DNA from: Candidatus Altimarinota bacterium
GTDB lineage: Bacteria > Patescibacteriota > Gracilibacteria > BD1-5 > UBA6164
NCBI GenBank assembly: GCA_002749055.1
Contig: PDTW01000029.1
Location: 1 to 39,356, forward strand
Reading direction: 5' to 3'
Length of the DNA stretch: 39,356 nt
Within the stretch, counting starts at the first letter, position 1. Each line of letters starts with the position of its first letter. The translations under genes and the position numbers were made by a program. The notes beneath the pieces were generated by a model, which was not told where the DNA came from, did not search any database, and saw only the letters and a list, made by a program, of their open reading frames with translations. Shown here piece after piece: positions 10,005 to 20,912 of the stretch.

Positions 10005-11420
10005 TTACATTCATATTCAATCTCTGATAGTATTTATATCATGCAGTAAAACTGAGTCTTCTTTCAATAATTTAACTAGCTTGTTACAACTATACAAAAC
10101 AGCAGTATGATTTCTTCATGAAAATATATTTCATATTCTTCAATACGTGTAATGCATCTTAGTTTTTAGTAAGTACATTGCTATTTGCCTAGGTATTGCA
10201 AACTCTCTTTTCCTGTTTGTTCAAAGAACTCACTCAGGTTCTATTCAAAAGTGCTTTGATACTGCCTCAATAATATCTTCATAACTCTTTATTTTTACTT
10301 TTGGAGTATTTGATTTGGTAGATCATAAAACATCTGTTGTAAAACTCAATTTTTTTAATTGAGCAGATATTCTAGTCAATGTAGGAGTCATTCATGTTAA
10401 TTCATATTCAGCTATCATTTGATTTAAAACTCATTCCAATTCTCTAACATTTGTAACAACATTTGCAGCCACAAATTCAGCTACATCGTAAGGAATCATA
10501 AACTCTCTTTCTCTAGCTTTTTCTTGCAAAATTGCTAACCTTGTCTCAAAATCTGGAGTTCAAATATCAACTGTAATTCCCCATTCAAAACGACTAGTCA
10601 ATCTTGGTTCTAATTCCGTTAATTCCTTAGGTGCTCTATCTCAACTTATAACAATTTGTTTATTATTATCATATAATAAATTAAAAATATTATAAAGTTC
10701 ATTTTGTGTTTGTTCTTTTTTAGATAAAAATTGAACATCATCTATTATAAGAACATCCATTTCCCTATACTTTTCTCTCAATCTATCTATATTTCTTTTT
10801 TTTACTGCAGTTACATACTCAGTAATAAATTTATCAGCTGTAGTATAAATAACTTTCTTTCACTTAAAATCTGTTAATATTTTATTTCAAATTGCCTGTA
10901 AAACATGAGTTTTTCATAATCATACATCTCAATATATATACAAAGGATTATAAGATTTTCATGGTTTTTTACAAACAGCTTCAGCTGCTGAATAAGCTAA
11001 TTGATTATCTGGTCAAACTATAAAATTTTGAAGAGTGTATCTATTATTTATTTTTTTTATATTAGTTGAAGAAGATACTATTCATTTATCAGATTTTATG
11101 TTTTTTTCATATTTTGTTCTGTTTTTAAGAAAAACTGTACAATCAATTACATTTGGATTAGATGGAATATCAATATCTTTATCTAACAATATTTTAATAT
11201 TTTCTACTTTAGGAAATTCTTCTTTTGTAGCTTCAAGAATAACATTATAAAATTTAGCTTCCAAATTATTTTTCATAAAACCAGATACAACTCAAAAAGT
11301 AACTGTTGTATCTTCTATTTCTAAAATAGATATTTTTCTAAAATAAACCAAAAAATCTTGTTTCTTAATCTTTGAAACAATTAAATCTAAAATATTTCTT
11401 AATTTAAAATGTTTTTCCAT
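10005..11420 (-). CDS. dnaA: Chromosomal replication initiator DnaA (471 aa)
   Basis: Domain I covers about the first 85 residues. After a short linker, the AAA+ domain begins at NRYTLQNFIVGPDNQLAY. Walker A is GDVGLGKTHVLQAIGN (about 168), Walker B VLIIDDVQFLS (about 225), sensor/arginine-finger region ELEPRLTSRFEGG. The C-terminal DNA-binding domain carries the signature GRNHTAVLYSCNKL (about 433), which reads DnaA boxes at the origin. Length is normal. Start at ATG 11418-11420 in an AT-rich leader without a Shine-Dalgarno sequence. dnaN and other usual neighbours are absent; UPF0489 is upstream. Confidence 0.97.
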
Positions 11421-11680
11421 AATTATATTAATTTTTTATTTAAATTTAACTATATTAATTTTTTAAAATAAAACAAGTGAAAAATGTTTTATTTTTACGA
11501 GCTTGAAATACTTTATTTAAAATATAATTTAATGCAAAATTAACTTTTTGTTTGACTAAGTATATATGTTCACTTTATTGTAACAATTATCTTAATTGTT
11601 ATTATATTTTAAAGAATATTATTAATTAATAATAACTAAATTTTTTTTTAGTAGTTATTATGACATTCTATATCGTACTT
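11421..11680. other. AT-rich spacer upstream of dnaA
   Basis: No gene on either strand. It holds two small inverted repeats: AACAATTATCTTAATTGTT (about 11584-11602) and TAATAACTA ... TAGTTATTA (about 11629-11660). I looked for DnaA boxes (TTATCCACA and near variants) and saw none, so an origin is not supported. The second hairpin may end the UPF0489 transcript, and the rest should hold the dnaA promoter. Confidence 0.4.
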
Positions 11681-12415
11681 TTAATTTTTTAAAAGTCAAA
11701 AGAGCTTTTTAAATATTTTTAGTGCTAAGTTTTGATTTATAAAAAATGGAGATGTCGCTACAGTAATAAATTTTGATTTTTTTGCTATATCTAATATAAC
11801 TTTTTTCTTTAATTTATAAGGTATAAAATCCAAATCTGGTTGAAAAAAATCTAAGTCAAGATTTAGTATAATATTATTTTTATATTCTTTATTATAAAAG
11901 TTATCAATATAACTATTTAGATTAGTTTCATTCCTAATTTGAATAACATTTGATATAATTCCCTCTTTGATAGCTGGAATTATATAATTTCAAACATTAA
12001 TCTCATAATTTGTATAATTAAAAACTTTTTCCATATCTTGAGAATCTGGTTTTAGTAGATATTTTTGAGGATCTCTCATATCAGAATGTTCATCAACATG
12101 AAACAAAGTATTATTATCACTTATTAGTCAAATATCTCTTGCTAAATACCAAAAATAATAGGCATGATTATGATTATCAAATAAAAATATTTTTTTATTA
12201 TTCCAGTTAATTTCATAAAAGTTTTTTAATCATTTACAACTTGATAGTTTATCATTAAAATCATAATCTTCAAATGCAATTTTATCTCAGACTTTTATAT
12301 CAGAAATACTTCATTTGACCAAACTTGGAACAAAAAGTTTTTTATTTTCCCTTTTATTAAAAGAGAATGCATTATTTCATAAATTTTGGTTAATATAAAA
12401 ACCTTTATTATACAT
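11681..12415 (-). CDS. UPF0489-like protein (244 aa)
   Basis: Contains IFLFDNHNHAYYFW, then LFHVDEHSDMRDP and later ILNLDLDFFQPD. These His/Asp clusters match the UPF0489 family, which is thought to be related to the arginase/deacetylase fold and to bind metal through such residues. Substrate and reaction are unknown. There is no signal peptide, so it is cytoplasmic. Start ATG 12413-12415, stop TAA 11681. It is divergent from nth across a 73-bp gap and lies upstream of dnaA in the same direction, separated by a 260-bp AT-rich spacer. Confidence 0.75.
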
Positions 12416-12488
12416 AAAAAAATTCTTATTTTGCAATATAAAAAATATTTATTATAGTATCGATATATAGTAAATTGTCTAGATAATA

Positions 12489-13121
12489 ATGAAATATTCA
12501 ATTAAAGAAAAAATAGAGATTCTTAGAAGAGAAACTAATAAAATGTTTCCTAATGCAGTAACTGAGTTGAATTATAAAAATGATTTCCAATTATTAATAG
12601 CAATTATTATGTCAGCTCAAACTACTGATAAACAAGTTAATAAAGTTAACGATATATTTTTCAAAACCCTTATAAAACCTTCTGACTGAGTGAAATTATG
12701 AGTAGAAAATATTGAAAAATACATAAATACGGTTTCTTTTTATAAAAATAAATCTAAAAATATTTTTAGAACATGTGAAATTCTTAATTCAAAAAAGATT
12801 CCTAAGAATATAGAGGAATTAATAAAACTACCATGAGTATGAATAAAAACAGCAAAAGTTTTTTTATCAATTACAGAAAATGCTCCATATTTATGAGTAG
12901 ATACTCATGTTCACAGGGTGTTAAATAGAGTCGGGATTGTAAAAACAAAAACAGCAAATGAAACTGATAAAAAAGCTGAGAAAATAATCCAAAAAAAAGA
13001 TTTAACACAACTACATCACAGTTTAATATTTTTTTGAAGGTATCATTGTATAGCAAGAAAACCTAAATGTTTAACTTGTCCTATAAGCAATATTTGTTCA
13101 TATAATAAAAAAGAAAACTAA
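12489..13121 (+). CDS. nth: Endonuclease III
   Basis: Bifunctional DNA glycosylase/AP lyase for oxidised pyrimidines (base excision repair). The 210-residue protein has LLIAIIMSAQTTDKQVN near the start, the helix-hairpin-helix LPGVGIKTAKVFL with the catalytic Lys, VDTHVHRVLNRVG with the catalytic Asp, and a C-terminal 4Fe-4S loop with the canonical spacing C-x6-C-x2-C-x5-C (CIARKPKCLTCPISNIC). The first Gly of LPGVG is TGA. Length is standard. It converges on a small minus-strand gene, and its stop overlaps the terminator at 13107-13139. Confidence 0.96.
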
Positions 13122-13139
13122 AATTTAGTTTTCTTTTTT
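13107..13139. terminator. Bidirectional terminator between nth and the miaA unit
   Basis: Perfect 16-bp stem AAAAAAGAAAACTAAA / TTTAGTTTTCTTTTTT that contains the last codons and stop of nth. A-tract and T-tract on its two sides allow it to act in both directions between the convergent genes. Confidence 0.8.
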
Positions 13140-13155
13140 ATTATATTTTTTATTA

Positions 13156-13452
13156 CTAAGCCACTAATTTTTTATCATAATTATCATCATTTGAAGTAGC
13201 TGGCATACTAGATACTTCAATTATAGCAGGTCTTTTTGATCAACTAACAATTATCTCTTTATACTTCTCATTCCAACGAAGTATAGCATCTATTACTTCT
13301 TGATTTTCTAAATCTTCCAAATAGCAATCTAATTGTGATGCTAAAGAATCTCTAAATTCAGGATGAATATTTCAAGGTGAAATTCTAGCTATTGAATCAG
13401 GAGATATTTCACTTTTTCTAAAACTCTTTTCTAACTCTTTATTTCCAGCCAT
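13156..13452 (-). CDS. Small hypothetical protein (98 aa)
   Basis: Begins MAGNKELEKSFRKSEISPDS and ends NYDKKLVA before TAG 13156. The middle is acidic and helical (SLASQLDCYLEDLENQEVI), and the C-terminal 20 residues look disordered. No membrane segment, no known motif. It is the last gene of the miaA - 118-aa - 98-aa run, 16 bases after its neighbour. I do not recognise it. Confidence 0.6.
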
Positions 13453-13468
13453 TTTTTTATTTTTATTT

Positions 13469-13825
13469 TTAAATTTTATTTTTATTTATATCTTTTAGTA
13501 AATTTTTTCTTTTTGATTTTTCAATCACTGAATGAATATCTAAAACTGCTTTTCATATAAGAATCTCTTTTTCAATTTCAATATCTTTATTTATTTTCTC
13601 GATTTTAGATACTAAAACTGAAAAATTAGAAATTAAATTAGTTTTTTTCTCATCAGGAAGTATATTAAAAATTTGTCTAATTTCATATTTATCTTTTTCC
13701 GATATTTTATATTTATCAAATAACTGTTCTAATAGTGTATTCATTTTCCTTTCTTTAATTATATTAGCACATAATAATATATTTGACAAACTTTTCAAAG
13801 CAAAAAATTTTTTTTTGCTAGACAT
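13469..13825 (-). CDS. Small hypothetical helical protein (118 aa, or 91 aa from an internal start)
   Basis: The long form starts at ATG 13825, which touches the miaA stop (TAAATG), as in coupled translation. An internal ATG at 13744 (MNTLLEQLFDKYKISEKD) is preceded by AGAAAGGAAA, one of the few Shine-Dalgarno-like sites here, so the 91-aa form is a real alternative. The chain is charged and helical with a coiled-coil-like part around KIEKINKDIEIEKE. One TGA (Gly) lies in frame before the end at TAA 13469. No family recognised. Confidence 0.6.
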
Positions 13826-14722
13826 TTATAAATTTTTATTTTTTGGGTATTTACTAAACCATGTTAATTGTCTCTTGGCATAATTCCTATTTTCTTTCAT
13901 TACTAAGGCTATAGTTTCATCTAGACTAATTAATCATTTTATATACAAAATACTTTCTTTATATCAAATAGTCTTCATTCAAAAATCATCTTCATTATAG
14001 CCCTTATTTAATAAATCTCTAACTTCATTAATTAATCAATTATCAAACATTGATTTAACTCTAATGTTTATATTTCTATATAACTCTTCTCTGTCTCATT
14101 TATAAGGAGTAATAAAAAGTGTTTCATATTTGAGGCTTTTTTCTTTTTTAAATTCTAATTTACTTTTTCAAGTCAATATTTTTACTTCAATTCATCTAAT
14201 AACATATCTTAAATTATTTGGGTGAACAAGCTTTGCATAATTTGGATCTAATTCAAAGAGTTTATTATAAACATATTCTTCTCAATAGAGTCTTGCCTCC
14301 TCCTCTAATTTCTTTCTTAAATTCCAATCAGCAGGAACTTTAGGTATATCAAAATCATAAATTAAACTGTCAATATATAATCATGTTCATCAACATAAAA
14401 TCGGAATTTTATTATTTTTATGTATTTCTTTTATAATTTTTTCAGCTTCAGTTTTAAATTCTCAAACAGAATAAGTTCTGTCTGGATTAATTATATCAAT
14501 CATATGATGTATAATTCATTTTTTCTCATGTTCTAATATTTTTCCAGTTCAAATATCCATAAACTTAAATATCTGCCTACTATCAGTTCATATAATTTCT
14601 GTATCTAAAAATTTAGCAATATCAATACTCATGGAGGTTTTTCAAGATCAGGTAGGTCAATAAATAACAATTATTTTTTCTTTATTTGATTTCTTTTCTA
14701 AAAATTTTTTTATTTCTTTCAT
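13826..14722 (-). CDS. miaA: tRNA dimethylallyltransferase
   Basis: Transfers a dimethylallyl group to A37 of tRNAs that read codons starting with U. Motifs: P-loop GPTGSGKTS at residue 23 on (its three glycines are all TGA), DSRQIF and DIGTGK, HHMIDIINPDRTYSV, GGTGLYIDSLIYDF, and KRQLTWF near the C-terminus. The 298-residue length fits the family. It heads a three-gene run with two small hypotheticals; the next gene starts right at its stop codon. Confidence 0.95.
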
Positions 14723-14793
14723 TTAAAATAATGAATAAATAGGTTTAACTATTAATTAATTTATTTAAATTTATAAAAAAAACAACAAAAAAT

Positions 14794-14821
14794 TTGACTT
14801 AACAATGAATATTAATAAAAT
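14794..14821 (+). promoter_or_regulatory. Promoter of the tRNA operon
   Basis: TTGACT, 16 bases, TAAAAT, followed by the GC-rich discriminator CTTCTCGCG that is typical of stable-RNA promoters. The predicted start is about 18 bases upstream of tRNA-Thr. Confidence 0.7.
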
Positions 14822-14846
14822 ACTTCTCGCGATATTGAAGAGTTAA

Positions 14847-14922
14847 GCCACTTTAGCTCAGTTGGTAGAGCACTCGCCTTGTAAGCGAATGGTCGTCGGT
14901 TCAAGTCCGACAAGTGGCTCCA
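14847..14922 (+). tRNA. tRNA-Thr (TGT)
   Basis: Acceptor GCCACTT/AAGTGGC, anticodon arm CTCGC-CTTGTAA-GCGAA with anticodon TGT, T arm GTCGG-TTCAAGT-CCGAC, discriminator T and encoded CCA. First of three tRNAs. Confidence 0.96.
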
Positions 14923-14930
14923 TTTTTATT

Positions 14931-15015
14931 GGGCAGATTCCAGAGTGGTCAAATGGGGAGGACTGTAAATCCTTTAGCTACGCTTTCGAAGGTTCGAACC
15001 CTTCTCTGCCCACCA
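14931..15015 (+). tRNA. tRNA-Tyr (GTA)
   Basis: Acceptor GGGCAGA/TCTGCCC, anticodon loop CTGTAAA with anticodon GTA, a long class II variable arm (TAGCTACGCTTTCG), T arm with GGTTCGAACC, discriminator A and encoded CCA. Confidence 0.95.
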
Positions 15016-15089
15016 TAAATATCTTAAATTAAGATATAAATTCAGTTGATAATGGAATTTATATTTTTTTGTACTATATAGTATATTTT

Positions 15090-15174
15090 GCCGGGATGGT
15101 GGAATTGGTAGACACGTTGGTCTTAGAAACCAATGCCTCACAGCGTGAGAGTTCGAGTCTCTCTCTCGGCACCA
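15090..15174 (+). tRNA. tRNA-Leu (TAG)
   Basis: Acceptor GCCGGGA/TCTCGGC (one G-T pair), anticodon arm TTGGT-CTTAGAA-ACCAA with anticodon TAG, long variable arm TGCCTCACAGCGTGAGA, T arm GTTCGAGTC, discriminator A and CCA. Confidence 0.95.
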
Positions 15175-15185
15175 TATTTGCAATA

Positions 15186-15221
15186 AAAAAACCATTAGTT
15201 ATTTAATACTAATGGTTTTTT
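15186..15221 (+). terminator. Terminator of the tRNA operon
   Basis: Perfect 14-bp stem AAAAAACCATTAGT / ACTAATGGTTTTTT with an 8-base loop, 11 bases after tRNA-Leu. Confidence 0.88.
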
Positions 15222-15286
15222 CTATTAATTAATTTTACTTACTTCAATATAAATTCACTATAAAATTTAATATGGATAATAATTTT

Positions 15287-16627
15287 CTAATCCGCTAATT
15301 CTCATTGCATTTGAAACATTCAACTTACTCTCATTCATTTTACTAATTTTTTAAACCTCATATTTTCTAAATTAACAAAAATATCTATAGTGAGAAATTC
15401 TTGAATATTCGGCTCTGTAACTAATCTAACTTTCATCAAATATCATTTTTGACTATTATCTTCAAGAAAAAAAGTTTCTCTAAAATCTTCTACTTTACCG
15501 ACAAAATCAAAACAGGCACAACTTGCTAAATCTTTATTCGGCATATACATAGTAAAGTCATCACTACTTTTTGCTAAAATTTCTGATTTAATTATATCCA
15601 AAACAAATGCGATTCAACTAATTTTTATTTTATGTTCTTTTTTAGAAAGATATTTTTCACGATTTTCTGCATAATCTGTGGCAAAATAAGCCAAACCAAA
15701 GCCGCCTCTACCTCCAGCAGTTATTACTGCCTCTAAATTTTCAACATTCTCCCACTCATTTATTTCTCTATTTACAACATCAATAATATGATCTGTTTTA
15801 ATAACTGGTAAGAAAGTTATAGCTTCATCTTTTAGTGATATTCATTTTAATGAAATATCACTATAATCTAATTTAGAAATAGTAATATCATTATATTTTG
15901 TAATCTTTCCATTATTAAGTGCTAATCAAAAATACTTAACTAAAATCTTAGCTCCACTTGATTTTTTATAACTTTCAAATCAAAATATCCCAGACCAAGT
16001 ATTTTTTAAATCAAGAGCATTAGATTTCTTTATTTTTAATCAAATTTCATTTTCAGAAACTGGAGGTTTCACTTCCTCTCTATCTTGAAAATAATTTTTA
16101 TTTTCTTCTAGTTTAGTTGCAAAAATAATACTATTTTCTTCTTGAGTAAAATCATCAAACACCTCATAAACTACTGAATTTTCCTCAAAAGAATATGGTA
16201 AAGCAATTTTACCAATAATTTCATTTTTAAAATTATAAGAAACTGTAATTGCTTTTGATTCATTATAATTATTTGCAAGTTTATGATTATTATCGTTGGC
16301 AAATTGAGAGTGATATAAAATTACAAAAGAGTTAATATCATTATTCTTTAATTTTTGTTTAAATCTATCTTCCATTTTATTAATAACTTCTTCAGATGGG
16401 ATAGAGTATGAATTATAATCCTCTATCACATACAAAAATCAAACAATTTCACCATTTGACTTTTCATAGGCCGAAATTGGTGCATAATCTCATTGTTGTT
16501 GCATATGAATAAATTGTACAATATATTCTTTATACTTACTTAAAGATAAAAACAATTCACTTTTTGGCATTTCTGATTTATGTGATTCATTCTTTTCTTG
16601 TTTTTTTAAAAAATCAAATAGTCCCAT
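15287..16627 (-). CDS. Hypothetical cytoplasmic protein (446 aa)
   Basis: Start MGLFDFLKKQEKNESHKS, a pattern common at the front of soluble proteins that are loosely membrane-associated. The N-terminal half is acidic and mixed alpha/beta. The C-terminal 170 residues contain ITAGGRGGFGLAYFATD, a Cys pair LASCACFDF, and end in FLTIDIFVNLENMRFKKL then GMRVSGMFQMQGELAD, which looks like a small beta-barrel. No signal peptide or membrane helix. I do not recognise a family. It stands alone between the tRNA operon (convergent) and the exporter operon (same strand, 208 bp upstream). Confidence 0.68.
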
Positions 16628-16689
16628 TTTATTAAAGTTATAATCTTAAATCTTTACAATTTTAGCAAATACACAAACATACTATTAAT

Positions 16690-16795
16690 TTTCCCTAAAA
16701 AATCAATATAATCTAGATTTTTTGAGCTTCCTGTACCAGTACATAGGTAGCAATTCTTTTTCAAATTGGCTTTGTATAAAAGAATAACAGGAATA
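16690..16795. other. Hairpin-rich spacer between the exporter operon and the 446-aa gene
   Basis: Richer in G and C than its surroundings. On the minus strand, TTCCTGT and ACAGGAA can close a long imperfect hairpin (inner arms near TACAAAGCCAATT and AATTGCTACCTATGTA), followed by AAAAAATC ... GATTTTTT, a terminator-like pair. It could end the exporter transcript or be the leader of the 446-aa gene. It does not match the dispersed element. Confidence 0.4.
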
Positions 16796-16835
16796 AAAAA
16801 TGTTTGAAATAATTGAAAATTGTGGTTTTGTATTT

Positions 16836-18053
16836 TTACTCAAAATGCAAAGCATCAATTGGTTTTAGCTTTGCTGCTTTCCAAGCTGGCATAAGTCAAA
16901 AAATTATTCACATAGAGACAGAAACGATAATTGCTATCAAAAGTACATAAGAATTAATTACAGGCTGAAACTCTGGAAAGAAGTTTCATATAACAGTTAC
17001 AACTCACCATGAAACTCATACTGCTATAACTGAACCTAATAGTGTCAAAATAATTGATTCTATTAAAAATTGGAACATTATATTTTTATTTGTAGCTCAA
17101 ATTGCTTTTCTAATACCTATTTCTCTTGTTCTTTCTGTTACTGAAACAACCATTATATTCATTATTCAAATACCTCAAACTATAAGTGCTATTGCTCAAA
17201 TTCAGGCTAAAAGTAAACTAAATTTTGCACTCATTTCATTAAATTGTTTAAGCATTTCTTTATCTGTTCTAGTTTCAAAAGGTAAATCTTCTCAAGTCTT
17301 AACTCAAGATTTCTTAAATAAAAAATAATTTAAATATTCTTGAGCTTTTTCAACATTCTCTTCATCTATCGCTGAAACTTCAAATCAACTTATAGAATTA
17401 TCATTAAATATTCTTTTATAAGTTGTATCTGTTATAAATAAATTGTTATCAAATTCCCAATTTTTCTCTTTTAAAATTCATAAAATTATAAAATTCTCTC
17501 AAGCAATATTTATTTTTTTTCAAATAGGAATTGTTCAAGTCATAGGGCTATCCCCTCATCACATAAAAGAATCAGCTTTTTTTATAAAAGCATTTCAAAT
17601 GATCACAAACTTTTCTCAATTTTTAAAATCATCTTTACTAAAATTGGAACCATATTCAATTTCCAAACTCTTAAAAGCAAAATAGTCATTAGAAATAGGT
17701 TTTATACTTCAATAAACATATTGTGAGTCATATGTAGCTTCTCAATTAGGAGCAGAATAATTTATTATTACCTTTTTTATAAGTGGTACTTTTTTTTCTA
17801 TTTCTTTTGCTAAAGCTTCTGTAAAGATATTTTTTCAAGAACTATCTTCTGATCTAAAATTTTGGCTTACTTTTATTATATTTCAATTATTTCAGATCCC
17901 TTCAAGCATACTTTGCTTTGCTCACTCTCAAATAGCAAGCATTATTACAAATGACGAAATACCTATTACAATTCACAAAGTTGATAAAAAAGACCTAAGC
18001 TTATTTGCCCAAATTGATGAAATTGCCTGTTTTATAAATAAAAATAATGTCAT
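16836..18053 (-). CDS. MacB/FtsX-type ABC transporter permease (405 aa)
   Basis: Starts FLFIKQAISSIWANKLRSFL, followed by the first membrane helix (GIVIGISSFVIMLAIGEGAK), a 220-residue extracytoplasmic domain, then three C-terminal helices. The helix-2 region carries GGIGIMNIMVVSVTERTREI followed by GIRKAIGA, the FtsX/MacB coupling motif, and the end MPAWKAAKLKPIDALHFE is typical too. MacB-type permeases do not pump through the membrane but transmit ATPase movement to the outside (mechanotransmission). It lies 17 bases after the ATPase gene in one operon with the adaptor. Unlike classical MacB the ATPase is a separate protein. Confidence 0.93.
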
Positions 18054-18070
18054 TTTTTGTATTTTAAATT

Positions 18071-18739
18071 TTATTTTTCTTCTATTATCTTACCATCTCT
18101 TACCAAAATAACTTTTTTTGCATTTTCTGCTATTTCTCTTTCGTGAGTAATCAAGATAATTGTTTTACCTTCATTGTTTAATTTTCTAAAAAGTTCCATA
18201 ATCTCTGCTGAAGTTTTTGTGTCTAGTGCTCAAGTCGGTTCATCAGCTAACATTATTTTTGGAGAAATAACCAAAGCTCTTGCTATTGCTACTCTTTGTT
18301 TTTGTCAACCTGAGATTTCATTTGGCATAGATTTTTCTTTTCCCTCAAGTCATACTATTTTCAAAGACTCTTTTGCTCTTTTATTTGCTTCTCTCAATCA
18401 AACTCAAGCATAAATCAAAGGCAATTTAACTTGTTCTAAAACATTTATTCTAGGTATTAATGAATAGTTTTGAAATACAAATCAAATATTTTCTCTTCTA
18501 ATAATTGACTTTTTATTCTCTTTTAAATTATCTATCCTTTTTCACTCAAAAATGTACTCTCAACTATCATTTGTATCAAGAAGTCAAATAATATTCATCA
18601 GAGTTGATTTTCAACTTCAACTTGGTCACATTATAGCTATAAAATCTCAAGATTTCACATTTAAATCTACTTCGTGCAAAACTGTAAAATCTTGCTTTCA
18701 AATTTTGTAAGACTTTGTTATTTTCTTTAATTCTAACAT
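18071..18739 (-). CDS. ABC transporter ATPase, MacB/LolD type (222 aa)
   Basis: Complete nucleotide-binding subunit: Walker A MGPSGSGKST (about 36-44, three Gly as TGA), Q-loop [14 protein letters not shown], signature [15 protein letters not shown] (about 139), Walker [17 protein letters not shown]-loop ILITHE. The LEQVKLPL and PTGALD patterns place it with the LolD/MacB/FtsE group. It is cytoplasmic and pairs with the permease at 16836-18053. It sits 25 bases downstream of the adaptor gene, clearly one operon. Confidence 0.95.
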
Positions 18740-18764
18740 TTTATTATTTCAAAATTAAGTTTTT

Positions 18765-20912
18765 TTAATACATCACATCTATTTGAGCTCAATCATCTAT
18801 TCATCAGAAATTATCTATTCATCAATTATCAACTTTAGGATTAACTGCTTTAGAATAATCTATTTCCAAAACCTTTTCTCAAACTTCTACTCAAGATTTT
18901 ACTTCATAATTTATTCAATCTGTAAAACCTAGTTCTATCTCTCTCTTTTCTTCTTTTCAATCTTTAATAATTGTTACATATTTTTCTCAATTTTCTCAAG
19001 TCTCAACTGCTGTAAAAGGTACTACAATAGCATTTTTTATTTTATAAGCAATAATTTTAACTTCTGCCTTAAGTCAAGAATATATTTCTACATCTTTTGG
19101 TTTTTCAAGTAAAATTTTTGCATCAAATTTTGTAATTCAATTTTCTTCTTTTGGTGTCGTATTAATTTCTAAAACACTTCATGAAAAAACCTTATTGGGG
19201 TAAGAATTCATGGTAATCTCTGTAAACATTCATTTTTTTACTTTTGTTATATCTGTTTGATTAATTGAAACATTTATTTCTATAGAATTTGGATCAGAAA
19301 TAGAAATAAACTTCTGAGTATCAGCATTTAACCTATCTCAAACACTTATATCAAGTTTTGTAATTTTTCAATTAAAAGGTGCTTTTAATACATAATTTTC
19401 AAGTTTTTTAATACTATCTTTTAAAGAAACCTCTGCTTGTTTTATAGAATTTTTAAAATTTTTATAACTATTATTTTCGGATAAATTTATAAGTTTCTCT
19501 TTATCTTTTAATAAATCATTATAAGAAATCTCAGCTCTTTTCAAAGATATTTCTTCTTGAATAAGATCTTCTTTCTGAGTTTTTTTTAATTTTTCAAAAT
19601 CAAGTTCTTGCATATAAAATTTATTTTTTGCAATTTCTATTTCTCTTTGCTCATTAGAAATTCAATCTATTTTATCTTTTGATTGAAATTTTCTTTTCAT
19701 TGATAGTTCAGATTTTTTTAAGTTTATTTCTTTTTGTTTTAATTCATCTTTTAAATCTTCTTTTATTTTTTCAATAGAATTTAAATTTTTTAATTGATCA
19801 ATAGTAGATGTTAAAGAAGTTAACAAACTACTTGCAGATGAAGCCTGTCAAGAATAATTTGAAGAAGCTGAATCTATATCTGACTTAGAAAATCAAACAG
19901 ATTCAATACTATCATCAAATCATTTTGAGATAAATAAACAAGCTTTATAATAAGATTCATAATATTTTTTTTCTAGTTCTAATGTTTTTATTATATTCTT
20001 TTCATCTTTTTTATCTTTAATATCTTCAAAAGACTTTTTCATTTTATCATAAAAATTATTAGACTCATATAAATAAGTCTTTGCCTTTCAAATATTAGAT
20101 GAGTTTTTTGCTGAAAAGAAATCTCTATATTCGAACTTTTTATTATCTTTATTTATTCAAAGTATAATAGAAGCATCTTCCAAATCATTTTTTATATCTT
20201 TTATTTTTGTTTCTAAAGATAAATAATTTGTTTCTAGATTTGAATAATATTCATTTACTTTTTGTTTTACTTTATTATCAAAATTATTTTTAAATTCTTC
20301 AAAATCTCTCTTTTCTTTAGCTAATTTTCTTTTCTCTTCATCAAAATCTAATCAAAAGTTTGAGATTTTTTCTTCCAAACTACTTCTAGCTATTTCTAAA
20401 CTATTATTTGCATCTTCCAATTCTTTTACTTGTTTTTTCTTTAAATAATTTATATCATATTCTTTTTGGGTTAAGTTTACTTTAGCTAATTCTATATCTA
20501 AATCCTTTTGTTTTAATTCTGTTGTATTTATTTTTTCAATAAATTCATTTAATTCATCTTTTGCTTTCTCTACATCAAGTTTTGCCTTTTCTATTTCTGC
20601 GTTTACTTCACTAGAATCAATTACTGCTAAAATTTGGTCTTTTTTTACTTCATCTCAAACTTTATAATTTACTTGTAAAACTCTTCAAGCTGTATTAAAT
20701 CTTAAAGATTGTTCATTTTTAATTTTTGTAGTTCATTTCAAACTTATAGAAGATTCAAAATCCATCTCTTTGACATCATATTCCAACTTTCAAACTTCTG
20801 AAAATCATGGATTAAAATCATTTTTATTTCAAGTTTTTCAAGAAAAATATTTTATATATAATAATCAAGAAGCTATTAAAACTATTAAAATTATTATGTA
20901 TTTCTTTTTCAT
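18765..20912 (-). CDS. MacA/HlyD-type adaptor with extremely long coiled coil (715 aa)
   Basis: An N-terminal membrane anchor (YIIILIVLIASGLLYI) is followed by the first half of the lipoyl domain (NTAGRVLQVNYKVGDEVKKD, about 78-97). About 420 residues of K/E-rich heptad sequence follow, broken near the middle by a Ser/Gly-rich turn (about 345-375). The second lipoyl half is LKAPFNGKITKLDISVGDRL (about 519), then the beta-barrel and membrane-proximal domains. The C-terminus is a Gly/Asp-rich tail. E. coli MacA has about 370 residues and a hairpin of about 100, so the arm here is several times longer. First gene of the three-gene exporter operon; the exported substrate is unknown. Confidence 0.92.

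Noticed and set aside
11421-11680. Replication origin next to dnaA
   Set aside because: No DnaA boxes seen, and strand usage does not switch cleanly here.
14974-15195. 73-codon minus-strand frame
   Set aside because: It covers tRNA-Tyr and tRNA-Leu on the opposite strand; the apparent protein is a translation of tRNA sequence.
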